Of a stretch of 64,000 bases of DNA, positions 9,100 through 17,700 are shown piece after piece. Location: the NCBI GenBank assembly GCA_016742095.1, contig JACVCJ010000004.1:82146-146145 (forward strand). The letters run 5' to 3'. The notes under the pieces are model-generated. The model ran no database searches. It was not told the origin of the DNA and was given only the letters and a program-made list of their open reading frames with translations. This DNA is from Bacteroidia bacterium. GTDB taxonomy: Bacteria > Bacteroidota > Bacteroidia > CAIKAF01. Positions within the stretch are counted from its first letter, which is position 1. Each line of letters opens with the position of its first letter. A program made the translations under genes and the position numbers.

Positions 9100-11055
9100 T
9101 TAGAAATCACTCGGCAGGTACTTTTTATACTTACTTTTTAAATACTCTAATCCTTCTTCGTTATCTTGTAAATTAAGATTAAGTTTTTCCCGTATAAACT
9201 CATGTCTTTGTTTTGCTTCGCTTATTATATCGCCCCAAGAGAGTATAAAAACATCGAAATTGTCTCCTTCAGTTACATGCCCAAATTTTCTATTCTTTTG
9301 ACTCAAGTGTGGGGCCAATTCCTTAGCAACGTCTTTTGTGACAAGGATGAATTTCCATCTTGTTTTTCCTTTGGGGAATCTTTTATCTGTTGAAACCTTT
9401 GAGGCATAAGACATAATTTGTCCCATTTCCGTGAGGCCGGCATCCAATTTAGGGCGCTTCAACTCGATCACTAGGTTTTCTTTACCTGCTGTGCCCATGC
9501 TATATTGTTGCCAAAGACAAACATCCGGAATAGTTCCGAGATCCTGATTATCAGAAGTGTTTACTACATCTTCAAAATCATCCCGGTTAAGGCAATCTTT
9601 CAGATAAGCTTTTAGGACATTCTTTAACGTTAAATCATCAACTCCATAGGTATATTCATCGCCAAAAATCCAGGTTTCTTCTACGATAATCTTGTGTAAA
9701 TGTTTTCTTTCCAGAACGTGCTTATTTAGATCTTTATCATAAATTATCTGTTCCAGGCCATTAAGAAAACTCAACCGGTTTTTTACTACAGTCATTGCAT
9801 CTATAATGTTCGAGAGAGATGTGGTTTCAAGTAAGTCTGCTAAATCATCCCGCTGTTCTTCCGGCAATTCAATTACTTCACTAAGAATCTTTCTTAAATT
9901 TTTTGAGTCGTTTTCAAGTGCCTCACTCAATAGTGAGAGGGTAAGTTTTTTACTTTTATCATCTTGCTCGTTAAAAGACGGCAAATATTCATGCACTTGT
10001 AAAGCAACTATATCAAAAACCTGTCTTTTTGAAACTTCAAAAACATTTTCAGCTGGTTCTTTATATGGGTATAACCCTTTTTGTTTCAAATCCTCAATGA
10101 ACTCTTTTGAATACTCATGAAGTCTCTTTTTTACATATTCGCGTGCGAATTCTCTCGCAGCTTTCATGACACTAGTTAAAGTCTCATCTGATTCATAGAA
10201 ATCAAGCGTATTTTCTCTATGGAGAGATTCAATATAGACGGATTGTATAAATATTGAGATTGGAATGCTGGAACGTATTCCTAAATTTGTCTCTTCAAAT
10301 GGAATTCCTTGTGCATTACATAAATAAGTCTTCTTCTTATTTTCAAAATTCCATTCTATAACTTTTACTATAAATTTGTACGAAAGATTTTCTACAGTAG
10401 CATCAATAGTTATTTCATCTGTATTTTTAATTAAAGAGCTAAACTGCAACTCACTTCCATTTACGTATATTTTGAATATTGGGTAACTAATCCAGTATGA
10501 GGCAAATTTTTCTTCTAATTCTTTTCGGTTCTCTGCATTAAGAGCATGATCCGCATTTTTAATATTAATATTATTAATTTCAACAGTGAATCCTTTTTCT
10601 CCCTCTCCCTTTTTTAGCTGTTTTAAATCACTAAGTTCTGTTTTGGATAAATGGTTTCGGTCAATAGAAAGCGTAAACTCAGAGATTCCATTATTAACTT
10701 CATAGCGACTTGTAAATTTCACAAAGTCTCCAAGCGATAATGACTTATATCTTCCTTTACCTTCTTTCCCATGATACTGTCTCCCATTCGGACTCTGTGT
10801 TTTAGTTTTTTTCTCAGAGCCACCGATTCGTGAAAAAATATCCTGGGCCTTCTCATAGGATAATCCATGACCATTATCTCTTACTATGATATACTCATAT
10901 CCTTCAATTCCAGTCCTTTTGAAGTCAACATGTACTTCTGAGGCATCTGCATCAAGAGAATTCCAAAGGAGTTCAGCTAAAGAATTTATTCCATTGGCCT
11001 TTGAAAGGGATTCAATATGATCCTTTTCAACACCTATATCTATTGTTTTACTCAT
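9100..11055 (-). CDS. GHKL (MutL/MORC/Hsp90-like) ATPase fused to a PD-(D/E)XK-like nuclease domain
   Basis: A 651-aa protein. The N-terminal ATPase has all GHKL boxes: ELLWNSLDADA (E28, N32, D35), RDNGHGL (D60, G62, G64) and the ATP lid HGKEGKGRYKS (about 95-105). The C-terminal ~140 residues show a restriction-endonuclease pattern: D511 in PDVCLW, then LVIELKRP (E531, K533), then GQIMSY with a glutamine at the position often seen in such nucleases. Between them is a helical region. MORC/MutL-like GHKL ATPases are known near prokaryotic restriction systems; this architecture suggests an ATP-gated DNA nuclease. AT-rich composition points to transfer. The start ATG at 11055 lies next to nested palindromes. 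The exact family is not recognised. Confidence 0.8.
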   Translation of the reverse strand: MSKTIDIGVEKDHIESLSKANGINSLAELLWNSLDADASEVHVDFKRTGIEGYEYIIVRDNGHGLSYEKAQDIFSRIGGSEKKTKTQSPNGRQYHGKEGKGRYKSLSLGDFVKFTSRYEVNNGISEFTLSIDRNHLSKTELSDLKQLKKGEGEKGFTVEINNINIKNADHALNAENRKELEEKFASYWISYPIFKIYVNGSELQFSSLIKNTDEITIDATVENLSYKFIVKVIEWNFENKKKTYLCNAQGIPFEETNLGIRSSIPISIFIQSVYIESLHRENTLDFYESDETLTSVMKAAREFAREYVKKRLHEYSKEFIEDLKQKGLYPYKEPAENVFEVSKRQVFDIVALQVHEYLPSFNEQDDKSKKLTLSLLSEALENDSKNLRKILSEVIELPEEQRDDLADLLETTSLSNIIDAMTVVKNRLSFLNGLEQIIYDKDLNKHVLERKHLHKIIVEETWIFGDEYTYGVDDLTLKNVLKAYLKDCLNRDDFEDVVNTSDNQDLGTIPDVCLWQQYSMGTAGKENLVIELKRPKLDAGLTEMGQIMSYASKVSTDKRFPKGKTRWKFILVTKDVAKELAPHLSQKNRKFGHVTEGDNFDVFILSWGDIISEAKQRHEFIREKLNLNLQDNEEGLEYLKSKYKKYLPSDF

Positions 11056-11075
11056 TGATGATTTTTTACATTAAT

Positions 11076-11101
11076 CCTACTAGTAGGTATACTACTATAC
11101 C
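11076..11101. promoter_or_regulatory. Nested palindromes upstream of the GHKL-nuclease gene
   Basis: CCTACTAGTAGG (11076-11087) is a perfect 12-bp palindrome. It overlaps GGTATA-CTAC-TATACC (11086-11101), a 6-bp inverted repeat. Both sit 20-45 bp upstream of the start codon, where a repressor would act. A control role is inference. Confidence 0.55.
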
Positions 11102-11117
11102 TTCAATAAATGCGAGA

Positions 11118-11546
11118 CTACTTCCGATCCCCAATTAACCGCTCCAACCTAGCCATCATCTCATCCTTTTCTTTGAGCATACGCTCGTACAGCGCCATTT
11201 TCTCCTCGTGCAGCTTTCTTATTTCCTCGATGGGATTAAAGTTGAACGTAGAATTCGGATTGCCCACGCAGGCATTATCCCCGAATGTATTTGCAATCAC
11301 ATTCACCGCCTGCTCTTCATCAAAATTCTGAATCGCCTCCACGGGCAGCTTCAGCACTTCGGCGATCTGTTTCAGGATGTTGTCTTCGATGGTTTCGCGC
11401 TGTTCCAGCAGAGAGATCTTTTGCTGGTTCCTCTCGCTAAAAGCGAGACCGCCTAATTCCCAGGCAAGGGCGTCCTGCTTTATGCCCAGCATCTCGCGGA
11501 AGCGTTTAATATTGCGGCCCTGGTGTATTTTAGTGCTGTTGCGCAT
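11118..11546 (-). CDS. XRE-family regulator with C-terminal coiled coil
   Basis: A 142-aa protein. It has an N-terminal Cro/CI helix-turn-helix (NIKRFREMLGIKQDALAWEL, then QQKISLLEQRETIEDNILKQ), a middle segment VEAIQNFDEEQAVNVIANTF and a C-terminal coiled coil EIRKLHEEKMALYERMLKEK. This whole layout is common in Chitinophagales and related Bacteroidota, where the target is mostly unknown. Composition is host-like, unlike the adjacent AT-rich cassette. Relative to family members I remember, which read roughly ELGDDWNQKKISLLE, this one has about four extra residues (GGLAFSER before NQQK), exactly where a palindromic repeat lies. A -7 box is found 20 bp upstream. Confidence 0.85.
   Translation of the reverse strand: MRNSTKIHQGRNIKRFREMLGIKQDALAWELGGLAFSERNQQKISLLEQRETIEDNILKQIAEVLKLPVEAIQNFDEEQAVNVIANTFGDNACVGNPNSTFNFNPIEEIRKLHEEKMALYERMLKEKDEMMARLERLIGDRK
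11432..11448. repeat. Short palindromic element, copy E (inside XRE gene)
   Basis: TCTCGCT-AAA-AGCGAGA: 7-bp arms and a 3-base loop. It shares its core with the four intergenic copies near 14.4, 33.2, 33.8 and 42.85 kb and lies in frame inside the XRE coding sequence. Confidence 0.6.
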
Positions 11547-11565
11547 TTGGTAAAGATTTAGGTGT

Positions 11566-11573
11566 TAAAGATA
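11566..11573 (-). promoter_or_regulatory. Candidate -7 box of the XRE gene
   Basis: TATCTTTA on the minus strand, one base from TAnnTTTG, ends 19 nt before the ATG at 11546. No clear -33 element. Confidence 0.35.
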
Positions 11574-11615
11574 TGCTTTTTAAGGGATAGCTAATATAGG
11601 GGTTTTTGTGGTATT

Positions 11616-12200
11616 TTACAGGCGCTGTACTGCGGGTTTGTCAGGGGCTTCCAGTCCGCTGAGCAGTTGTTTTACGCGGGGCTTGTTGAGGCGGCCGGTC
11701 GTGTTGCGTATGCGCAGCTGCTCTTCAAAAGACAGGAAAACGGGCACCAGCTTACGGATGTCGATACGCAGCAGGCGGCTTATGATCACCAGGTCTTTCA
11801 GTGTAAAGGGTTTGAAGCCGTTCATCAGTTCAGACATGTGGGTTTTGCTTTTGTGCCCCAGCAGGGCGGCCAGGTCTTCCTGGCTCAGGTCGTACTGCTT
11901 TAGTTTTTTACGGATGTGCTGTTTGCGTTCTTCCATAAACAGGCGCTCTTCTTCGGCCAGGCGTTCGGCCAGATCGCTCCGGCGCAGCTGCTCGTCGTCT
12001 ATAGGGTCTGCCTGGCTCCAGTGTGCTTTTTCATAGGCTGCAATGAGGCTGCGAAGTTTTGCCCGCTGTTCTTTATAACGGGCATCTTCTTTGGCCAGCA
12101 GGCGTAGTTTACGGTCGGCGATCAGTGCGCGTTCGTAATCCAGCTCATTACTAAGGGAGCCGGCTTCTATGAATTCTTCTATGTCGAAAAGTGTGTTCAT
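11616..12200 (-). CDS. XRE-family / HigA-like helix-turn-helix protein
   Basis: A 194-aa protein. The N-terminal ~110 residues are charged and helical and probably form a coiled coil (EEERLFMEERKQHIRKKLKQ). The helix-turn-helix is at about 110-165: YDLSQEDLAALLGHKSKTHM followed by SELMNGFKPFTLKDLVIISR. The DNA-binding part resembles HigA/MqsA-type antitoxins, but no toxin-like ORF is seen on either side, so it may be an orphan. An inverted repeat between its -7 box and start codon suggests self-regulation. Composition is like the host genes. Confidence 0.8.
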   Translation of the reverse strand: MNTLFDIEEFIEAGSLSNELDYERALIADRKLRLLAKEDARYKEQRAKLRSLIAAYEKAHWSQADPIDDEQLRRSDLAERLAEEERLFMEERKQHIRKKLKQYDLSQEDLAALLGHKSKTHMSELMNGFKPFTLKDLVIISRLLRIDIRKLVPVFLSFEEQLRIRNTTGRLNKPRVKQLLSGLEAPDKPAVQRL

Positions 12201-12218
12201 GTTGTTCTTTGGGGTTGT

Positions 12219-12261
12219 GATGCCTTGTATGCTTTATTTTAGAAAGGTAGCATAAGGCATC
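12219..12261. promoter_or_regulatory. Imperfect inverted repeat upstream of the XRE gene
   Basis: GATGCCTTGTATGCT (12219-12233) faces AGCATAAGGCATC (12249-12261); the arms are complementary except for two extra bases in the first. It lies between the candidate -7 box and the ATG at 12200, a typical place for an autoregulatory operator. Confidence 0.6.
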
Positions 12262-12266
12262 ATCTT

Positions 12267-12274
12267 CAAACATA
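12267..12274 (-). promoter_or_regulatory. Candidate -7 box of the HigA-like gene
   Basis: TATGTTTG on the minus strand matches TAnnTTTG exactly. Transcription would begin near 12263, at the edge of the inverted repeat. No clear -33 element. The rest of the 12201-12502 gap holds only a TATCTTTA word at 12455-12462 on the plus strand, possibly the -7 box of the next gene. Confidence 0.45.
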
Positions 12275-12502
12275 CAAAAAGTTTCGTAAATAACCGAACT
12301 TATTTTTAGGATCTGTTTGCTGATTCGTTCTCCCTCTGTGGGTTTACATAGGTTGCGGCGCTTCTTTATATGTTCCTCAGTTCTTTACCGGTGAAACATC
12401 ATCTTGAGCCCTAACGTTAAATCGAATGGCTATAAGCTCACAGCTATTTTTTTCTATCTTTAGTACCACACTAATTCCCATAACCCTCCTGCACCACACG
12501 AT

Positions 12503-13714
12503 ATGCGTATATGCATCCACACACTTTTTTTACTGGCCGCCACCTGCGGAATCTGCCGCCTTTCCTATACGCAGGCGCAGCCTTACCAGAGCGTTGATCT
12601 TTACTTTTCGGAGGCCGGTAAAGACATGTACAAACCTGAAGATATGCTGGTACTGCCGGACGGTTCGGTATTGATCGCCACTCATTTCCGCACGGAGTAT
12701 ACCGATAGCATACGGGGTATAACCTGGCAAAGAAAAAAGTCCGGGGGCGGACTGATCTGGCTGAATGCCCGCCTGGAAAAGGAGCGGGAACTGGTATTCC
12801 CGGACTACAATATAGACCGGCTTGTCCATTATAAGGGACGCACCTTTCTGGCCGGCAATGCGCCTTCTTTTTCCTGGCGCTACGACCCCGCATGGGTGGC
12901 CGAAATAAACAGGAAGGGCGAGATACTCTGGGAGAAAAAGCTGTGCAGGACCTGTGCCTATGCCTATATGCAGGATATGACGGCAGACAGCGCCGGCAAC
13001 CTGTACGCGCTGCTGCTGAAGGAACGTGACTATATACGGGAACGCGTGAAAAAAGTAAAGGTCCCTGCCGGGAACGGTAGAGACAGCATTGTAGATATTA
13101 TAAGCGTAGATGAGGGCCGCCTGAAACTGTACAGCATCTCCCCGGAAGGGAAACGGAACTGGCAGGCAATGGCAGATGAACCCAATTATGAAGGGCTCTG
13201 GGATGCAGAGCTGAAGGTGACAGGCTCTGGCTTTGACATTAGTTTCTACGATCTGACACTGATGGGGCCCCGCCATACCTGGATGCGCGCCGACCGCAAG
13301 GTGAAGAGACCGCTACCTTTCAGCCAGGATAAGATATACCTTACACATTCCGGAGCACTTACCTGGAATACAGATGCCGGGAAACTGAAATGGTACGAAG
13401 CCGGGATGCTGAAAAACACCACGGACGCGCCGGAAACAGCGTATGGCTACCTGCCGCCCGATCATCTGCTGCCGCTGGAAAACGGCGGGTACTTTGCATT
13501 CAATACCCGTGGTTATAATTTCAATTGTACCTGGCTGGACAAAGACCTGCGTATACAAAAGACAAAAAATTACCCGGGGATCCGGAAGGTTGCGGCGAAA
13601 AAGGTTCAGCTTATGCCGGACGGCTCCGTGCTTGTACTGAACCGGTCTACAGTGCTGCCGGAATATGACCCGGACAAGTATATGTACATTAAACTGCTGC
13701 GGCTGGAACCCTGA
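12503..13714 (+). CDS. Secreted protein of unknown function, possible beta-propeller
   Basis: A 403-aa protein with an N-terminal signal sequence (MRICIHTLFLLAATCGIC, cleavage likely near TQAQ). The body has repeated strand-rich units such as DMLVLPDGSVLIATHF, NIDRLVHYKGRTFLAG, DSAGNLYALLL and KVQLMPDGSVLVLNRST. Such DG-S-V/L units are typical of beta-propeller-like or delta-60 proteins in Bacteroidota. No catalytic motif was recognised. The next gene follows after 10 bp, so they form an operon. It is probably periplasmic or on the cell surface. Confidence 0.7.
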   Translation: MRICIHTLFLLAATCGICRLSYTQAQPYQSVDLYFSEAGKDMYKPEDMLVLPDGSVLIATHFRTEYTDSIRGITWQRKKSGGGLIWLNARLEKERELVFPDYNIDRLVHYKGRTFLAGNAPSFSWRYDPAWVAEINRKGEILWEKKLCRTCAYAYMQDMTADSAGNLYALLLKERDYIRERVKKVKVPAGNGRDSIVDIISVDEGRLKLYSISPEGKRNWQAMADEPNYEGLWDAELKVTGSGFDISFYDLTLMGPRHTWMRADRKVKRPLPFSQDKIYLTHSGALTWNTDAGKLKWYEAGMLKNTTDAPETAYGYLPPDHLLPLENGGYFAFNTRGYNFNCTWLDKDLRIQKTKNYPGIRKVAAKKVQLMPDGSVLVLNRSTVLPEYDPDKYMYIKLLRLEP

Positions 13715-13724
13715 TACCTGAAAT

Positions 13725-14174
13725 ATGAAAAATATCCTGCTGAAAAAAACACCTTGGCTGTCCGCGCTGTTTTTACTTTTACTGACGGCCTGCAGCCACC
13801 GCGAAGTAAAGGGCATACGTATCGGGGATACCCTGTATCAGCAGCAGGACTGGCAGGAGAACCGGGAGCTTTGTATGTTGATAGAACGTAACCTGGAAGG
13901 CGATCCGGAAGCGTTACGCAGGATAGCGGCCTTGCATTGCGGCGATGGCGCAGGCTGTTACGATCTGGGACAGGTAATTACACAGATCATTTACCGCCGG
14001 GGCGAAAAAGATTTTGCGGAAACAATACAACAGGCAGGCCCTGGGAATCTGCCGCGTCTGAAGAGCCTGATACGCGCCGGACTCGAATATGGCGACCAGG
14101 AAGGAGACGGGCATGCGGACGAACGTTCGGTCGAAGAAACATTTCCGCTGCTGAACAAAATGCTGTCCGATTAA
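13725..14174 (+). CDS. Small lipoprotein of unknown function
   Basis: A 149-aa protein with a lipoprotein signal: a hydrophobic stretch ALFLLLLTAC with the lipobox cysteine near residue 23. The mature part is helical and has no family I recognise; it contains EALRRIAALHCGDGAGCYDL and a conserved-looking GDQEGDGHADE segment. It is co-transcribed with the secreted protein upstream (10-bp gap), suggesting that they act together in the envelope. No terminator was seen after it. Confidence 0.7.
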   Translation: MKNILLKKTPWLSALFLLLLTACSHREVKGIRIGDTLYQQQDWQENRELCMLIERNLEGDPEALRRIAALHCGDGAGCYDLGQVITQIIYRRGEKDFAETIQQAGPGNLPRLKSLIRAGLEYGDQEGDGHADERSVEETFPLLNKMLSD

Positions 14175-14336
14175 ATTTCTATCCAGGCTACCGATGAACA
14201 GAAGCGTTTGTTGTTGTATCGTACGGGTTGCTTGTTACCAACTCTCTAACCCGGACCTCCATTTTTTGTTTTCCCCGTTTTTCTATCTTCAGCTCCGATG
14301 CTCTGCTACAAATTGCGCAATTATCGAATAATACAC

Positions 14337-14389
14337 TAATGTCTATTTTTTGAAATAACGTCTATTTATTTGTGCAATAATGTCTAAAT
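14337..14389 (+). promoter_or_regulatory. Three spaced direct repeats upstream of the Tc locus
   Basis: TAATGTCTATTT (14337), TAACGTCTATTT (14356) and TAATGTCTAAAT (14378) share TAAYGTCTA with start-to-start spacings of 19 and 22 bp, about two helical turns. This layout suggests several copies of a regulator bound on one face of the DNA about 200 bp before the Tc promoter. Confidence 0.5.
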
Positions 14390-14411
14390 TTTAATGAATA
14401 GCCCCGCACGA

Positions 14412-14442
14412 GGCCCGGTCTCACTGTAAGCGAGGCGCGCCC
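14412..14442 (+). repeat. Short palindromic element, copy A (left of Tc locus)
   Basis: Core TCTCACT-GTA-AGCGAGG at 14419-14435, preceded by GGCCCGG and followed by CGCGCCC. Copy B right of the locus has the same flanks in the same orientation. Confidence 0.65.
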
Positions 14443-14590
14443 AAAAGAAAAAAACCGCTGCCGCTAATGTTTTCGGCTGTATTCTCGGTCTGTAAATGCC
14501 TGTTTAATTGATTTGTAGGAAATAGTTCAGAAGGTTTCCCTTTCCCGGACTGACGTTGCTGCCCTGTTGAAATTTTTTTTGCACGCAAAG

Positions 14591-14622
14591 TTGCAGATGT
14601 AAAAAAAATAACGATACATTTG
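14591..14622 (+). promoter_or_regulatory. Promoter of the Tc toxin operon
   Basis: TTG (14591-14593), 21 bases, then TACATTTG (14615-14622): an exact Bacteroidota -7 box with normal spacing. The leader to the ATG at 14771 would be about 145 nt. Confidence 0.65.
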
Positions 14623-14770
14623 GCTCATAACCTTACCCTTATGCATATCTTATCTGCTTTACCGTACCCAAAACCCCGCATATTATTTTTAAACAGCTCG
14701 CCGGAATTCTGTGTTCCGGGCTTAGCATGCGTTCTGCAGGCTGATGTGAAACCGTTTACTGTAGTATGCC

Positions 14771-17700
14771 ATGGAGTTCAGTACGCTTAATATACAGGAC
14801 CTCCAGCTGGAGCATACGCTGGACGTGAACCCCGCTACAGGCACCGCAGCCGCGTCCGTGGCCGTTCCTCTGCCCGAAGGACGCAGCGGTTTCGGTCCCT
14901 CGCTCTCGCTGCACTACAGTTCCGGCGGGCGTAATTCGGTATTTGGCATGGGCTGGAGCCTTTCGGGAACTTCCTTTATTTCGCTGGATACCAAAAAAGG
15001 ACTGCCCCGCTACGACGGTACGGAGAACTATGCCTTTAACGGCGGAATGAGCCTGGTGCCGCAGCTGGTAAAGAACGGGCAGGAATGGAAGCCCAAAAGC
15101 GCGGAGAACGCCGATTATTATATATACTATTATCGCTGTACGCAGGAAGGATCCTTTACCCGTTTTGAAAAATGGGTGCATAAAAGCAGCGGTGCCATAC
15201 ACTGGCGCACCCGCACGCGTGGCAATGTGATTTCGGTATTCGGCCTGGATGCCTCGGGAGTCACACGGATAGCTGATCCCGAACAGCCGGAACGCATCTT
15301 CAGCTGGCTGCTGGAAACCCAGTTCGACGACAGCGGCAATGCCATACAATACCGTTACAAAACGGAGAACGATAGCGGTGTAGATCCGCGTAAATCGTAC
15401 GAGACCGGACGTATAAAGCGTTTTACTACCGGCGGTTTTGCACAGAAATACCTGGAACGTATACAGTACGGCAACACAAAACCTGTGACGCCTGCCCTGC
15501 AATGGGACCCGGGTAACAGCTGGCTTTTTGAGGCCGTGTTCGACTATGGCGAATACGAAGCCCGACCTTATACGCAGAGCACCGCCAGGCCGGGCGCCGT
15601 ATGGACCTGCCGGCCGGACCCCTTTTCGATATACAACCCGGGCTTTGAGATACGCAGTTACCGTCTCTGCCGCCGTATACTGGTATTCCATCATTTTGCC
15701 GAACTGGCAGCGACCGCATCGCTGTGTGGAATATTTGAATGTGGCTATAATGAGAATGCCGCAGGCACTACGCTGCAGACCATTTCGTATACCGGTGTGC
15801 GCCGTGATCTGTTCAGCGGACAATACAGTGAAAAACAACTGCCGGCCCTGCGTTTTACGTATACACAACCCGAACCGGCCCGCACTTTTACGGGTATCAC
15901 CCGGCAAACGGCGGAAAACATCCCGGGCGGCTTTAACAACAGCCGTACCCGCCTGCTGGACCTTTTTGGCGAGGGATTGCCCGGGCTGCTTACCGAGTCG
16001 GCCAATACCTGGTACTACAAACCCAACCTGGGTAACGGCGAATTCGGCCGTCAGGAAACCATTATACAAAAACCCGCGCAGGACATGGGTATTTATGCCC
16101 TGGGCGATTTTGACCAGGACGGCAACCTGAACCTGTACACCCTGCAGGGCCGTACGGCGGGCTATTACGAGTATGACCGCGATACGGAAAAATGGTCGGG
16201 CTTCCGCTCTTTTGAGAATATTCCGCAGGTAGGCCCGGCCCGCTTTATAGACCTGGATGCCGACGGTTTCCCGGACCTGCTGCTGGAGCGCGATGATAAA
16301 ATGATCTGCTATCCCTTCAAGGGAAAAGAAGGTTTCGGGAATCCCTATGAGTTTGCCAAACCACATTCAACCCCGGGCTTTGCTCCTATGATCGGTGACA
16401 ACGGGGCCCTCGATTATTTCCTGGCCGATATGACGGGCGACGGCCTGCCCGACCAGGTGTGTATACGCAATGGCCGGGTGGAATACTATCCCAACCTGGG
16501 CCATGGCCGCTTTGGCGAAGCCGTGCTCATGGAAAATGCCCCGCTGATGGATTTTGATACCAGTTTTGATGCCGGACGCATCCGCCTGTATGACCTGGAC
16601 GGAAGCGGCACGGCCGATATCCTGTACATCGGCAACGGAGAGATACGCTACTGGCACAACGCCTGCGGCAACGGCTTTACGGAAGGTGGCCGCATTACGG
16701 GCCTGCCCTGGATCGACAATGTAAGTTCGGCCATTATCCTGGACCTGGCCGGCAACGGCATGCCTTCGCTGGTATGGTCGAGTTCTCTGGCCGGAGCACA
16801 ACAGAGCCCGATACAGTACCTGGAGCTGACCGGGGGTGTAATTCCGCGCCTGCTCATTTCTTCGGAGAACGGCATGGGCACCGAAATACGTATACGCTAC
16901 GGCCATTCCGGGCAACACTACCTGAAAGCCGCCAGGGAAGGCCGTCCATGGATATCCAAAATTCCGGCACATTTTACGGTGGCCGATGAAAAGATCATAA
17001 CCGACCATATTACCCATACCCGTTTTGTAACTTCGTATATCTATCGGGATGGGCAGTACAACGGATCGGAGCGTACTTTTGTAACCTTCGGACTGATCGA
17101 ACAGTTCGATACACAACTCTACGAAAATGCCTCGGTGACGGAAGACAAAGAGTATGTAAAACCTGTCTGCACCCGTACCTGGATACATAACGGCCTGTTC
17201 GGATGGGAGCAGAAACGCAGTGCACAGTACTACGCCGGCGATACACAACGTCCGGCCCTGCCTTCACAATTCTTTGAACAGGATGAAGCCCTTTCCGCCT
17301 CCGATTTTGAATGTGGGCTGCGTGCACTGGCAGGCCGGGTATTGCGCCAGGAAGTATACGCAGCCGATACGAACGGGAACTGTGCCGCAGATCCCTACCA
17401 GGTGATGCAGAATGCGTACTGTATACGAAAACTGCAGCCCGGAACGACAGAACGCGATTCCTGCTACTATGTGTACCAGAGCGAAAGCCTGAGCATGGTA
17501 TACGAACAACGGTCCGCCGACCCCAAAACGGCCCATACGCTGGTGCTGGCCATGGGCCCCTACGGCGATCCTGAAAAACAGCTGAGTGTTTCCTATGCAC
17601 GGCGCAGCAGCATAAGCGAGCGTCTGCCCGGACAAAGCCGCGATTACATCAGTGCTCTCGTCCATGCCTATACGCATACCGATACGGCAGACACTTACCT

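Larger units (their letters stand above)
14175..14590. other. Gene-free region upstream of the Tc toxin locus
   Basis: About 600 bp separate the lipoprotein gene from the Tc toxin gene. No ORF looks coding. It contains three direct repeats (14337-14389), palindromic element A (14412-14442) and the promoter-like sequence at 14591-14622, all listed separately. Confidence 0.6.

Noticed and set aside
7347..11117. Integrase, tRNA or direct-repeat attachment sites at the AT-rich cassette borders
   Set aside because: Neither end shows a tRNA gene, recombinase gene or matching direct repeats, so the insertion mechanism remains unknown.
14756..16366. 536-codon open frame antisense to the start of the TcBC gene
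   Set aside because: Opposite to the clear SpvB and FG-GAP coding region; no own motif.
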